From contig NC_092578.1 of NCBI RefSeq assembly GCF_037975245.1, forward strand, positions 6,119,001 to 6,183,000: a DNA stretch of 64,000 nucleotides, given 5' to 3'. The notes below the pieces were generated by a model. The model ran no database searches, had not been told where the DNA came from, and was given only the letters and a program-made list of their open reading frames with translations. The stretch is from Apostichopus japonicus. Lineage: Eukaryota; Echinodermata; Holothuroidea; Aspidochirotida; Stichopodidae. Of this stretch, positions 25,207 through 36,262 are shown in pieces (the first letter of the stretch is position 1; every line of letters starts with the position of its first letter). Position numbers and translations under genes: made by a program.

Positions 25207-26273
25207 TTTTACAGTTCTCTTAGTTTTCAATGCTAAGCAGATCTGGGAGATTCCTACCTAGGATAAATTAAAGTCATGACTGAGAAATGGAGGAAAAAGC
25301 TTTGTGTAAATAATCAACAATTAAATATGATTTCAAAACATCATTATCATCTCTTTACATGAGTGTGCTAGATATCTTTTTGTTGGTTTCTTTTTTAATC
25401 AAGAAGCAAATTTATGCAGACATATATTGACTCTTTTTGGGTTATTCCCCTCCCACCCCCCCCACCCCCTTTCTTGACTTTGATCTCTTATGAAAACTGT
25501 CTCTTGTCTCAATCTTCCATACTCTCTTCAGTTATGTACTAGTGTATAAAGCGATGCCATTTATGTTGGAAACAGATGTTGTCAATTTTTTACACTTTGA
25601 ACGTAGCCTATGTAGTATAAGAAAAGCAAAGAGAGAGAATGCTTCCCGCTTATCACAGCAATTTACTTAATTGCCCGCCCCAACTGCATGTCAATTTAGT
25701 TCTATATGGTCTCTTTTAGTAAATATGTGGCAATGGCTTTTTATTCTCATGATATAGGTTACGTAAATCTGTTCAGGGGTTAATCAGTAATGGATAATTT
25801 ACGATATGCTGTTTATGAAGAAAAAAATGGAAAAAAAACTACGGAAGAATCATCATTTCTGTCAAAAATTTGACATGATAATCACAAATATTTTGGAAAT
25901 TTTATGCTAATTTTATTTAACATTTAGGGGGGAAATGTTGCCGCCCAATTTTATATTTGCCTGCCTCTCTGTTAAATATGTAGAGTTTGTCATTGTTCAA
26001 TTCTTAGATTGTAATGTTAATTAAGGCAGCAATATTAATAGGATGAATTACTTTTGTGTTAAACATTGCAGCTAACACAGCTGTTCCGTTTGTTAATTGC
26101 TAAGTACTGTTTGCTCCACATTGTATCATGAAATGGTTTTCAGTTAGCATTTAATTAATTACATTTTGTTTTCATTCTAACCATGTGTTATTCAGACACT
26201 TCTTCACATTAGTATTAAATATGGCAAAGTAGCAAACCTGAAATTTGTAATATTTTCATTACCCCTTTTTTTG

Positions 26274-26314
26274 GAGGGGGCAGGGGAGGGGAAGGGGAGG
26301 GGAGGGGAGGAGGG
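26274..26314 (+). repeat. G-run tract (GGGGA)n
   Basis: GGAGGGGGCAGGGGAGGGGA followed by more GGGGA units; seven G runs of four or more in 40 bp, a strong G-quadruplex pattern. Confidence 0.8.
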
Positions 26315-26593
26315 AACTATGAAAATAAACATGTATGTTTATATATGTAACATGTTTTAGAATCAATAGTATCAAAAAAATTAGCAAATATAAGATGCCA
26401 TAGCTGCTTTAGAGCTGAATATAGGCATAATTATATAAAACTGGTAAACTGAATGATAGTGTAGGAATTTTCTTTAGAAATACAGTGAAATGATTAAAAT
26501 ATTTACAGACTTTAATTCTGTGTCAATTGCAACCTTCTTGTTTACATTGGTTTTAATTCAATGTCCAGCCATCTTTGCTGATATTTAATTTTG

Positions 26594-26611
26594 TGTGTGT
26601 GTGTGTGTGCA
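26594..26611. repeat. (TG)n microsatellite
   Basis: TTGTGTGTGTGTGTGTGTGC. Confidence 0.85.
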
Positions 26612-27174
26612 AGTTCCAGCTTTGTGAAGTATAATTTTATCGTAAAAATTGATTGATTTTTATTCTAGAGCCCGAGATCACTAGTTCTTAGCCATAGTCC
26701 TTGAATTTAAATCTGGATGCAAATTTTTTAAGTGCAGCGTTTGTCTGCCTCACCGGTAAAAACTTAATCCCTAAGCAGTCTAAAGAAATGTGAAGTCATC
26801 TTGGTTGCTAAGGAAGTTGCTGTCTGTGATGTCATAAAGCAGTCCTTCTTCACTTTATTAGTAAGTACTGAGGAGAGTACCAGCAGAATGTTGATTCAGT
26901 CATGTGTGAAGCAGGAAGAGATATGAACAATACAGTTTGAGTTGATGATGCCTTATTCAAATTCAGAATTGATCCTGCAAAAGCTAATGCATAGATCTTT
27001 ACACTTACACGGGTTTGTATAATGATATGTTTTGAAGGTCACAGGTTTTGCTCTCAGATATGCTAGAAAGTCAAAATAATGGTCATGAATGCTCAGATTT
27101 CAACAATCACTTGTAGTTTCATTTTTTTTCCATCCATGTTGTTTTATTGCAATGTACCCACATATGGAAAAGTA

Positions 27175-27199
27175 CTGTATATATATATATATATATATC
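27175..27199. repeat. (AT)n microsatellite
   Basis: CTGTATATATATATATATAT and on; same CTGTATAT motif as the larger array at 27.6 kb. Confidence 0.9.
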
Positions 27200-27313
27200 A
27201 AAGAGTATGTAAGCAAGTTTACAAACATTGTGAAAGGAACTAATCTAAAAAGAAAACCTTTGTAGGTTTGTCTTGTAGGTCATTCCCTGTATAACACAGT
27301 ATAACCAAATAAG

Positions 27314-27366
27314 GAAGATAATAGAAGAAAAAAAATAAGAAGAAGAAGAAAAAAGAAAGTGAGAAA
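27314..27366 (+). repeat. Polypurine tract
   Basis: About 50 bp of almost pure A/G, including AAGAAGAAGAAGAAAAAAGA. Confidence 0.7.
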
Positions 27367-27584
27367 TTTACATGTCTAAGTTAAGGTTTTTCAATGTCTT
27401 TAAACAATATGGAGGAATTAACAGAACCTCTATTGGAAAGTCCTTTTGAAAACTTCCAGCTATTTCTTGGCTCATGTTAAACTTTTAAGCTATGGTATTT
27501 ATTGAGGTAACATTTAATCTCCTTTAAACTCTATAAATATATTGCTTTAATGCAACTGTTTCCATGAGCATGATTAGCAGAGCA

Positions 27585-27585
<1 letters not shown>

Positions 27586-27637
<52 letters not shown>

Positions 27638-27646
27638 TATACTGTA

Positions 27647-27688
<42 letters not shown>

Positions 27689-27728
27689 CTGTATATATAT
27701 ATATCTATATATATAAATATGTATATAT
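27586..27728. repeat. (AT)n microsatellite
   Basis: About 140 bp of TA repeats broken by a few CTGTATAT and ATAGATAT interruptions. The 77-aa minus-strand ORF made of Tyr/Ile repeats is an artefact of it. Confidence 0.95.
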
Positions 27729-27929
27729 CATGCTTACAATGAAAATTAAAGCTGGTATGTACAATAATATGCAGAAGAGATGGTTTTCTTGTTCTTTGTA
27801 TGTACACAATGATGTTATTAACATACGATTGATTTCCTTTGGTTTATAAACATGCGTTAAACATTATATGCTACATTCTTCGATATGCTCTGTAGTGTAT
27901 TTGATGATACCACATTTGGCGGCACCAGC

Positions 27930-28130
27930 CAAGGCAGTTACGGGGCGAGGGGGGGCAATTTGGGGGCAAGGCATATTTGGTGGGGGGGACAAGAAACATA
28001 ACACTGATATGGGAGAGGGATCTAAGGGGGGGGGGGGTTTCTTCTCTCCTTTGGGAATTTTCTACAAGTAAATTGGATGCAACATGGTGCTATCATTTGA
28101 CAATTTTTCACAATTGGAGGCTGCTTCTAA
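27930..28130. repeat. Fragment related to the G/C-run MITE family
   Basis: A G-run-rich segment (GGGGCGAGG, GGATCTAAGG followed by a long G run), then GGGAATTTTCTACAAGTAAA and TTGGATGCAACATGGTGCTA. The last part resembles GGAATTTTCTAATCTGATGC at 49.58 kb and the interior of the MITE at 24.8 kb. No clean ends found. Confidence 0.4.
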
Positions 28131-28656
28131 GACAAAAGATTTGCCTAGTTATATATATTTGGCTAAGTACAGATCTGATTGGTTGGCAACTAGGAGGAAA
28201 AGGGGAAAATCTAGGGGATTATTTCCCCCTCATAACCCCATTACAATGCAATCCTTTAGTTTTACATAGTAATCATCGTTAACTTAAAATCATGATGGAC
28301 GAAAAAGTAAATGTTGACAAGTGTAATTTGCTTTTGTGCATGTGATAAATATAGTAAGTCTGTGTCAAAAATGTTTGAGTGCATGGAAGACTTGATAATT
28401 CACTTTCATTTGAGAGCAAAACCAAAGAAAAAAATCTAGCTGGTTGTCTTGCTGTGAATGTGTAATCTTATTTTTGGGCTATCGTAAATAATTTTTGTTA
28501 AAATTTGCTAGAAATTGTCGACCAAAGTTATGTACACAACTGCTATAATTTGTGAAAACTTTATTAATATCCTAAAATGATGAAAAACTAAACTTTTGAA
28601 AAGTTTGAGAGTCATCATTACTGATGTATCTATCAAGACCCATCAGAATGTTATTT

Positions 28657-28709
28657 ATTGTTGTTGTTGTTGTTTATGTTGGTTATGTTGTTTATGTTGT
28701 TTATAATCA
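28657..28709. repeat. (GTT)n and (TTTATGTTG)n low-complexity tract
   Basis: TTGTTGTTGTTGTTGTTTAT, then TATGTTG units repeated about four times. Confidence 0.75.
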
Positions 28710-31700
28710 AGCAGTCAAAAATAAAAAGACATGAATTATCATCGTTAACTTTAATACCACTAAGTGTCCCTCAATAATTCTTTGTCGCAAACAGGACTCT
28801 AAATTCGGGCACATACTGGCTAAATAGCAGTGGATTTTATCTATTTGCCAGAAGAAGAAATAAAAATGTTTCAGCATTTTTCTTCCACTAGACAGAAAAC
28901 TATTTAAGCACATGGTTAAGGTTGATAACAATGGTCGGTCACAAAAGCTGCATATAAATTTCCATGCCTTACATTATAAACCTTGTATAACTGCTTAATT
29001 CTCAGCTAATCATTCTATTATTTAGCTAAATTACCAGAAGCCTGTTCAGTCAACTAATTTAGGAAAATGCCAGTGGAAATCTTGATTTTAGCCAGTAGAT
29101 TTTTTAAGTCAATCGTACATTTTTAGCAAGCGGACAAAATTGTGAAATCCTAGGCCTGGCATATAGGGTACCATTCATTTGCATTTTAAGCCATCATTAA
29201 TTTCCTTGTCAGGGAATGTTCAGTACCAAAGCTCTATTTCTCATTATGATCTCATGAAACAGATTTTCTTGTCACATGCCTGGAAGAGAAAAAAAAGCCA
29301 GTCATCGTAAATTGAAACGGGTGTGCAGGTGTTTCTCTCCATCTCACACCTGACTAGACTTGTTTTTTATTGATTGTAATTAGAAATTATCTATTCATGT
29401 TTCTTTGAAAATGAGTCACGATCCACTGATGGAATTAAATAACAGGATTTTATGCTGACTCGGCAGTTCAGGTGGACTATCAGACAATGGATTGGTTGAA
29501 TCTGCACAGATTTGCTTAAATGATAAAATTTACTAAGACTTGAAACAGTTGACAATGCTGTGGACAAGTTGGCATATGTGGTTCCTGTAACTTTAACTCA
29601 GTCACTGTGCCCTCCTCCCCCTCCCCCTCCCCCATCTCTCTCCTTCCTCCCCCAAATAATAAAAATTTGGTCATGCGTAAAGATGTGATTTGAAGCCAGT
29701 CATTATTTAACAGTTTTGAGCAACAAAATACAACATTCACCAAATTGAAATGATAATTATAGATACAGTATATATAAATACTAATTTGAGGTTGACAATT
29801 TCCTGGAAAGTGCTTAAGCTATGACAAATATGGTGATAAATACTTATTTTGATGTTTAACTAAATTACTTAAATAAGCAAAGTAGGTAAATTTAATCCTC
29901 ATCTGTATATTTCATAGCTACAAAGTCAAAGAGCTCTGTATGCAAGCCTATTTCAATACTCCTCCAGTCAAAGTGCATGAGAAAAGCATCCACGGTTTGA
30001 TTACTTTTCCTCTGATGTTAAAGGGACAGATAGCCACTCGAAGGCACAAGTGCCACAAATTACACAAGACTGCTACAGTTCACCATGTGACTTGGGCATG
30101 TAAAAAGTAAAAGCTGCAGCAGCTGCAAAATCCCCTGCAGCCAGGCTGAACCAATATCAAAGAATAGACATTATCTCCATTGCAACAACACAGAAGATTA
30201 TATCCCATGCAGCCAGGTTGCAGCCCCATTCAGCATCCTACTTCTCTTTGACACAGTGCCTTTAATCTCCCAACACAGTAGATTTTAAATTTTAGTCGAC
30301 AGATTTGGGCTAGGGGAATGACAGCAGTATATACCATGATCTTCAGTGTGTGGGGTATCTTTACAAACTTTAGAACACACTGTAGGTCGCATAACAGAAT
30401 ACGATCACTTCTGTCACCTTGCATGCACAACGGCTAAGGTAAAGTTTGTAATATTTAATAGAGATTTAATATTAGTTTTTTTTTTTTGGAGTTTTTCGAG
30501 ATATATTTCATAGAGATTTTAATATTTATGATTTACCATTACTGAAGTACTTAATTTACCTAATTGAACGAAATTCACACATAACACACACAATAAATAT
30601 GCATACATACTTGGATCTCCATCAGAAAGTTTAAGTCAGTGAGGACTTACGAGACACCATATCACATAATAGTTGCACAACCGAAGTGACTTCTTTGATT
30701 GGCAGCTAGGTTAAAGCTATCAATACCAAAGAAGATTGTCCTAAAATTACAAACTATCCTACATTTACTTTTTCATTTCATATCTATTCATTTTCTTAAT
30801 AATCGAATGGAGATATTTTTCCCAGAAAATAGAAACATGTCGATATACTTTTTATTTTTTAGATGACTTGGATATGGAAATAAAATGATCCAGGTCTGAT
30901 TGAAATGTCCTGGTCATCCTTTCATCCATGATCATTAATTCAAAGAATTAATATACGACTGAATTAATTACAAATTGTGTGCTGTACCATGGCAGATCAC
31001 CAATACATTGCATAATAAGTAATAGAAATACGTCAGTGGTGACAAATCTCAGTGTGATCAAATTTAGTTATAACTGTTTTCTTCCGTAAAGTTTCGACCG
31101 TAATGTCTGCTCCCCATAAATGTTAAATGATTATCACAAGTTGTTGTCATTCATCACAGGTTTTTTCCCCTTACTGTGGCTTATATTACTGATATTTTGA
31201 AATTTGAAGATGGTCTATTTTTAGACATTTGTTTACACTCTGTTCACATTTTCGGTTTGATTCTAGTAAGAGATATAACTTCACTACTCATTTGTGTTTA
31301 TATGTTAGACGGTGTGTTCAGCAGGTTTTTGTGAATTCTTACAAATTTTTGCTTAATTTCATCATAAATAATACTAAGACAACGCCCTAGAAGTTTCCAC
31401 CTAACTGATGGCTAAGTAGGGAGTTATTAATAATTCCATTTGATCAAAAAACGATGTTGAATAGACACTTTTGTTTCAGTGTCAAAAATAATCACTAATA
31501 TAAAAACCACTTTTGACAATATTTGAATCTTTGAAATGCGATTGGTATATTTTCTTTCCAACCGTCTAGTTATTAAAGCCATCGTGCATTAACAATTGAT
31601 ATAATTTCAACTTATGTGCTTAATTTCTTGCCAAATGATATTCCTTTAACCTGGAGCTGAAATATTTTCCCTTTCACAAGCTCGACAAGGCTTTAAGATC

Positions 31701-33056
31701 ACATGTACAAGGACCGTGGATGTTAAGTATGAGTCATCGTTTGATTGTCTTTTATTGCAAGGTGTGTGCTTTGAATTTACAATCGCCATGGTTACCATCA
31801 GGTCTAAGAACTTTGTAATGCCATAGGAAGGAATCTACCTTAACGTTTATTTCCAAGAAACCACAATTTTTTTTAATTTTGAAGAAGATAGATTTAACAA
31901 GATTGGCCTAACACCTTTTGAGATATATATATATATATACATTGATGAGATATATATATACATTGAATTTACAACTTTTGCTTAAGTCTCTGCATATATT
32001 AGCAGAATTAAAGTGATTAGATTTACAGTCTCTCGTCTACATCAGGTGGTCGCGGTAAACGTGGGCGGTAGCAAGTCCCCCAGGGGAACCTTTGTTTCGT
32101 CTGTTTTCTGTTCTCTGTCAGAAACAACCTCGGCGTTCTGCCAATGCCAGTAACAATTTACATGCAAATTCACGTGTCAACTCTTTTGAGCTAAATTTTA
32201 ATTGATTTTGCTCTGTAGTTTTTGGCCAGAGGTAATTAGAACAGGTAATTTTAAATGTTGTGAAAAGTGAATTCATGCATTATTCATGCAAAGTCTATAA
32301 AAGATTGATAAATTAGTAATGGTTGTATTATTGTACATCTAAGGTAGATTCCGTTGATATAGACTAGATTCATGTATACTGATGGTGAAAGCTTCCATTG
32401 GTACATCAGGTATCGACTGCATGATCCAAGGAGACTGCAAATACGACGTACAATTTAAATGGATTTTTCTGTCTGCATAACTATAAGGAGAGACACATTC
32501 ATGTTAGAATCTCTTGGCAAAAAAATGTGCATAAGATATTTCTTGATCTAAGTAATATATCTCTCAAAACAATAAGAAATAGGTATTTATATGAAGAGGA
32601 GAGATAAGAAGAGAACAGTATCAGCACTTGAAGTTATAAAATGAAAGTGCCCTCTTCAATATTTGGTGTAGCCGACCCTATAGCTCTCTAGAACTGGAGT
32701 ACACGGGCATGAAGTTGATCTTTCAGGCCTTTGGTGTGTATTTGTTACTTGATCCGTGGGCCGCAAAGTGTGCATATATGCACCTATGCTTCCATTACAC
32801 TAATGGGAATGCTATGCTATGTACACAGGATATACAAAATGTGAAAGTTCCGCATAGTCTATGTGAAATTATGTAGAATTTTTAAATATGACTTATCATA
32901 TGTAGGCCCTTTTTATAAAAAAATGACCAAAAGTCATACATGTTAAGTACGCATTTCGGTGATAATGAGAGAGATCTGTGGGGTCGCATTGAAGAGGTTC
33001 TAAAAGACTAGGAAAATACGACACAGTAATAACCTTGCTATCTTGATTTCTTTCAG

Positions 33057-33263
33057 GTGCGTCATTTCTTTGCAGTGTCCTGGTGGCACCGGTCAAGAGT
33101 GAAAATCAAACCATCATTATGTACATCCTGAACTTTGAGGACATCAGCGACACCAAGGCTAGCAGTAGCGTCGGTACCGGGGAGGCTGAAGGCGTCAACA
33201 GTAACTCTGTAGCTGCCCAGCAGACACAACAGCAGCCTGGCTATAAATGGAAACGTGGACGAA
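33057..33263 (+). CDS. KCNH2/6/7-like (erg): ERG-type K+ channel (KCNH2/6/7 class), internal exon encoding the end of the PAS domain
   Basis: Internal coding exon of 207 nt. It reads SFLCSVLVAPVKSENQTIIM followed by YILNFEDISD, which lines up with the ERG eag/PAS segment SCFLCLVDVVPVKNEDG..IMFILNFE (known family sequence). In ERG channels this N-terminal cytoplasmic PAS domain packs against the C-terminal cyclic-nucleotide-binding homology domain and slows deactivation at the plasma membrane. After the last PAS strand the exon becomes Ser/Gly/Gln/Asn-rich (GVNSNSVAAQQTQQQPGYKW), so it ends in a disordered linker. The acceptor is TTTCAG at 33051-33056. The first two bases complete a split codon (phase 1), consistent with the Gly before SCFLC in ERG. 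The donor at 33264 is GTATGG, weaker than consensus. The exon also ends in phase 1, and joining to 34053 gives KRGR-N-NHRTFRLKLP, matching the ERG ..GRAKTFRLKLP junction. The exon encoding the first part of the PAS domain was not found upstream. Confidence 0.9.
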
Positions 33264-34052
33264 GTATGGACATCTTGCTTCTTCTTCTCTTTTCAACGTA
33301 CTACTTCCCTCCTCCTGCTATTTAAAAAGATAAAATTGCAAGCTAGCGTTGATCCGATAGACAGCTTAAAAGTGTGTCCTTTTGTTCAATCTACAACAAG
33401 CCTAGGTTTACATCTTTTGTTTTACCAGTCATGCTTAAATAAAATATGCCCGAATATGCTTAAATTTTCCACCAAGTTGCAAGAACTTGAAAGATACGAT
33501 GAAACGTGTTTGAAAGCTTATCAGGGATCAGTTTGCATAATGTTTGTACCAACAAGCTTGCTTCCTTACACTATTACCTTTAGAGTATTTGATCTTTCCT
33601 CATAAGATGGATTCAAATTCATCCACTTTTGAGGAATGATTTTTCTCTATTGTTTTAATGTTTCGTAGTCTTGTACATATTCAACATTTACCAAGAAAAT
33701 ATAATTTTTAAATAAAGATGATAGTTGACTAGACAGTGACCCAAAGTTGCTAGATCTGCCAAAATAAACACAATACTCAAAAATGAAAATAAGCATGATA
33801 GAGTTCTCGGACAGTTTTGAAAAAAAATTCCTGATATGGTGAGCCCGGTTTGACAGAATCTGGTGTTTGAAATGTTGTCCATAACAAACAAACTGACCAA
33901 GGTATTCTTTTCACTGAATTTTTATGTCGTCACAAGTCTGATAATATGACTTTTCCCTTTTAAGCTTTCCAGATTATAGTACGAGTCTAAATTGCTCTGT
34001 CTATATCTTCCCATTTTAATTCTATGTTGTTGTATGTTCTCTCCTCTTACAG
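33264..34052 (+). other. ERG intron (789 bp)
   Basis: Phase-1 GT..AG intron between the PAS-end exon and the TFRLKLP exon. ORFs reading into it from the upstream exon (for example to 33325 and 33605) have no recognisable similarity. AT-rich with no repeat recognised. Branch point not assigned. Confidence 0.8.
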
Positions 34053-34553
34053 ACAACCACAGGACATTCAGACTAAAATTGCCTTCCATTTATCGTTCTC
34101 AACAAAAGATGAGTAACCAATCGAACAGTCAACAAGACCTCTCAGTGAAGGACCCAGAAAACCCACCCGTGGAACCAGAAAGCTCAATGCCGCTACTTAG
34201 AATAGACAGTGGCATCAAAGAGGGACCCACCGCTAACTTGCTGAACCCTCCTGGGGAGGTGGACTCCACCAGGGATATTATGTTCATCCCTGAAGGTGCT
34301 GAAGATAGCGTAGATGACTCAGACCCTTTTCAGGGAGAGAGTTTGGGTTCACTCAGACATTACGACGAAACTCTGGGGGCGGCAGACAACCCGCTGTTGA
34401 ACAGTCATGATTATTTGAGGAGATCTATGTCAAATACAACCTGGCATAACCATAGCTTTCAACACACGACGCCAGGTGTACGGAAGGCAGCTTCCTTGGA
34501 AAATATCAGACACAGTACTAGGAAAAGGCACATGTCTGTCCCCAATGATAAAT
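34053..34553 (+). CDS. KCNH2/6/7-like (erg): ERG-type K+ channel, linker exon (TFRLKLP motif)
   Basis: Internal coding exon of 501 nt, open throughout. It begins NHRTFRLKLPSIY, where RTFRLKLP matches the ERG-specific AKTFRLKLP that starts the linker between PAS domain and S1. The rest is acidic and Ser/Pro-rich (PENPPVEPESSMPLLRIDSG, EGAEDSVDDSDPF). It ends in a basic Ser-rich patch, VRKAASLENIRHSTRKRHMS, comparable in position and style to the ERG RRASSADDIEAMRAG segment and carrying possible basophilic kinase sites (RKAAS, RHMS; inference). The acceptor is TCTTACAG at 34045-34052 with a pyrimidine-rich tract. The donor at 34554 is AAAT|GTAAGTG. Entry and exit are both phase 1; joining to 35878 makes a TTT codon. 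If the exon were not spliced here, translation would stop at TAA 34580-34582. The last ~50 nt plus the donor are the first unit of an 81-bp tandem array that continues into the intron. Confidence 0.88.
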
Positions 34554-35120
34554 GTAAGTGTAATGCTGCTCCTTACGACTAAAACATCAGACACAGTACT
34601 AGGAAAATGTACATGTCTGTCCCTAATGATAAATGTAAGTGTAATGCTGCTCCTTTCAACTAAAACATCAGACACAGCAATAGGAAAATGTACTTGTCTG
34701 TCCCCAGTGATAAATGTAAGTGTAATGCTGTTCCTTTCAACTAAAACATCAGACACAGCAATAGGAAAATGTACATGTCTGTTCGCAGTGAAAAATGTAA
34801 GTGTAATGCTGCTCCTTACGACTAAAACATCAGACACAGCAATAGGAAAATGTACATGTCTGTTCGCAGTGAAAAATGTAAGTGTAATGCTGTTCCTTTC
34901 AACTAAAACATCAGACACAGCAATAGGAAAATGTACATGTCTGTCCCGAAATGATAAATGTATATGTAAGGCTGCTCCTTTCAACTAAAACATCAGACAC
35001 TGCAATAGGAAAAGGCACATGTCTGTCCCCAGTGAAAAATGTAAGTGTAATGCTGCTCTTTTCAACTAAAACATCAGTCACAAATAAATTAATGTAAGTA
35101 CAAATCCTTCCAACTAGTGT
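34502..35120 (+). repeat. 81-bp tandem array copying an ERG exon end and its 5' splice site (7 full units plus 1 decayed)
   Basis: The landmark ATCAG occurs at 34505, 34586, 34667, 34748, 34829, 34910, 34992 and 35073, giving steps of 81,81,81,81,81,82,81. Unit 1 is the real exon end plus donor; units 2-8 lie in the intron. Donor-like sites occur at 34554, 34635, 34716, 34797, 34878, 34960 (changed to GTATAT, with a GTAAGG 6 bp on), 35041 and 35094. Six of them keep ATGTAAGTG and the last is ATGTAAGTA. Because 81 is 27 codons, units 2-6 keep the exon's frame. Each encodes a close copy of NIRHSTRK..SVPNDK followed by the same in-frame TAA (in ..CAACTAAAAC). Unit 7 is shifted by the extra base of the 82-bp step. 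Each unit also has AACTAAAACATCAG, which resembles a weak 3' splice site. Other frames of both strands are open across the array (34476-34988 +, 34430-34984 -); I regard these as by-products. Confidence 0.95.
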
Positions 35121-35877
35121 CACTTAAAACATTTATTAAACCTGTTAGGATTACAAATTAGAGCCATGTTATGACCAGTGGAAAGTACAGTTGATTACAT
35201 GGAAACTGCAAATTTTGAAATAATCTAAATTTTACAAGCAAAATTGTCCTTTCTTAATGGAAAAGTGATGGAAATATTTAAAGTCTTGTTGAACTAGCTT
35301 TTCATAGCCTTGTTCCTCTGGTAAAATCTCCTCCTTGTACAGTGACCTACAATAAATATGTAAGCATGTTCCAATTAAAGACAAAATATACGTATGAATA
35401 GCGAATCAGCTGTTGACATTAAAATAAATTTAAAGTTCTTTGTATTTCACAAAGCTGTATGATAAGTTGCCAGATATAGTACAAAAAATAGCATTGCATT
35501 CCATATTTTTGCGCCATTGAGGAGCAAACGATTTTGTGGATACAGACGGCAAATATAATTAATAATATAAAAATTGAAATAAAATTTAATTATTTTGTCT
35601 CATTCACTCTTTATTTTCAACGTCCATTCGAAACTTAAAGTTAGACTGTTAGTTCTACAGCTTTCAAATTTCGTATGAGCTTTGATCTCATATGGACTAT
35701 AATAACTGTATTTTATAAGACTGAGTTCTATTACCAATAAGTTAGAATGTTTGGAATTCATTGTAAGTCTACTAGGACATGTAAGACAGACAAAACACAC
35801 CGAGTATAAAGTGAGAATATAAATCAATAATATAATAAACCACATAAAACATTTTCATACTTGATATCTCTCTCTAG
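34554..35877 (+). other. ERG intron (1,324 bp) that begins inside an 81-bp tandem array
   Basis: Phase-1 GT..AG intron. Its first ~570 bp are further copies of the exon-end/donor repeat (see the repeat entry). The remainder, 35125-35877, is ordinary AT-rich sequence with no recognised element. The 3' end has a clear TATCTCTCTCTAG acceptor. Confidence 0.8.
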
Positions 35878-36098
35878 TTCCAAGGAACCATCTCATAGAT
35901 CCCACAATGCAAACCGCTGTCTCTGAGTCGGACCTGACTAAATACAAACAACACAGGAAGGAAATGTACAACAGCTCCATCTGTAACGGCGACAAATCTA
36001 GTTTAAACTCCGCGGTCAACTCCCAGACCGGTTCGGTAACAGCCGCTAAGAAAATGCTGTCGGAAGTGACTACCAACTTGGGAGGCAAAGTAACTCAA
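35878..36098 (+). CDS. KCNH2/6/7-like (erg): ERG-type K+ channel, linker exon ending KVTQ before S1
   Basis: Internal coding exon of 221 nt. The acceptor is ATATCTCTCTCTAG, ending at 35877. The first two bases complete a phase-1 codon, then it reads PRNHLIDPTMQTAVSESDLT followed by KYKQHRK. SESDLTKYK matches ERG TSDSDLVRYR. The C-terminal end LGGKVTQ matches the ERG end NVTEKVTQ, directly before VLSLGADVLPEYK and S1. The donor at 36099 is CAA|GTAAGTC, phase 0, as expected for the ERG border after KVTQ. Between the two anchors the sequence is Asn/Ser-rich (NSSICNGDKSSLNSAVNSQT) and lacks the ITLNFVDLKGDPF segment that vertebrate ERGs have here, so either this lineage lost it or another exon supplies it. 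The following exon (S1 onward) was not found in the remaining 28 kb. Confidence 0.85.
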
Positions 36099-36262
36099 GT
36101 AAGTCACATTTTCTTGGCGACCTGCTAACCCATCCTGCATGATTTTCTTTTCGTTGTTTCCTGTCAGTCTGTTATTGTGAGGGATTTTCAAACATTTCTA
36201 GTACCAATAGAAAGTTGACCGGTTTTTCGGTTTTGTATCAAAGTAACCGCTTCTCATACGGC

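Larger units (their letters stand above)
25215..33056. other. Presumed ERG intron upstream of the first visible exon
   Basis: Apart from the listed microsatellites, G/C tracts and a repeat fragment there is no recognisable coding sequence. The exon for the first half of the PAS domain (expected ..NCAIIYCNDGFCELCG..) was looked for in all frames by eye and not seen. Confidence 0.5.

Noticed and set aside
27574-27807. 77-aa minus-strand ORF of Tyr/Ile repeats
   Set aside because: Translation of an (AT)n microsatellite.
33076-33263. Alternative exon start after TTTGCAG
   Set aside because: It would be out of frame with the conserved SFLC..PVK segment; the acceptor 19 nt upstream fits the family.
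33992-34052. Upstream ATG extension of the ERG linker exon (MLCLYLPILILCCC...)
   Set aside because: It reads through the pyrimidine tract and acceptor. The splice junction at 34053 reproduces the known ERG sequence and phase.
34430-34984. 184-aa minus-strand and 170-aa plus-strand ORFs across the ERG array
   Set aside because: They exist because the 81-bp unit is a multiple of three and lacks stops in those frames. The repeats they encode have no known domain, and the units derive from an exon/intron border.
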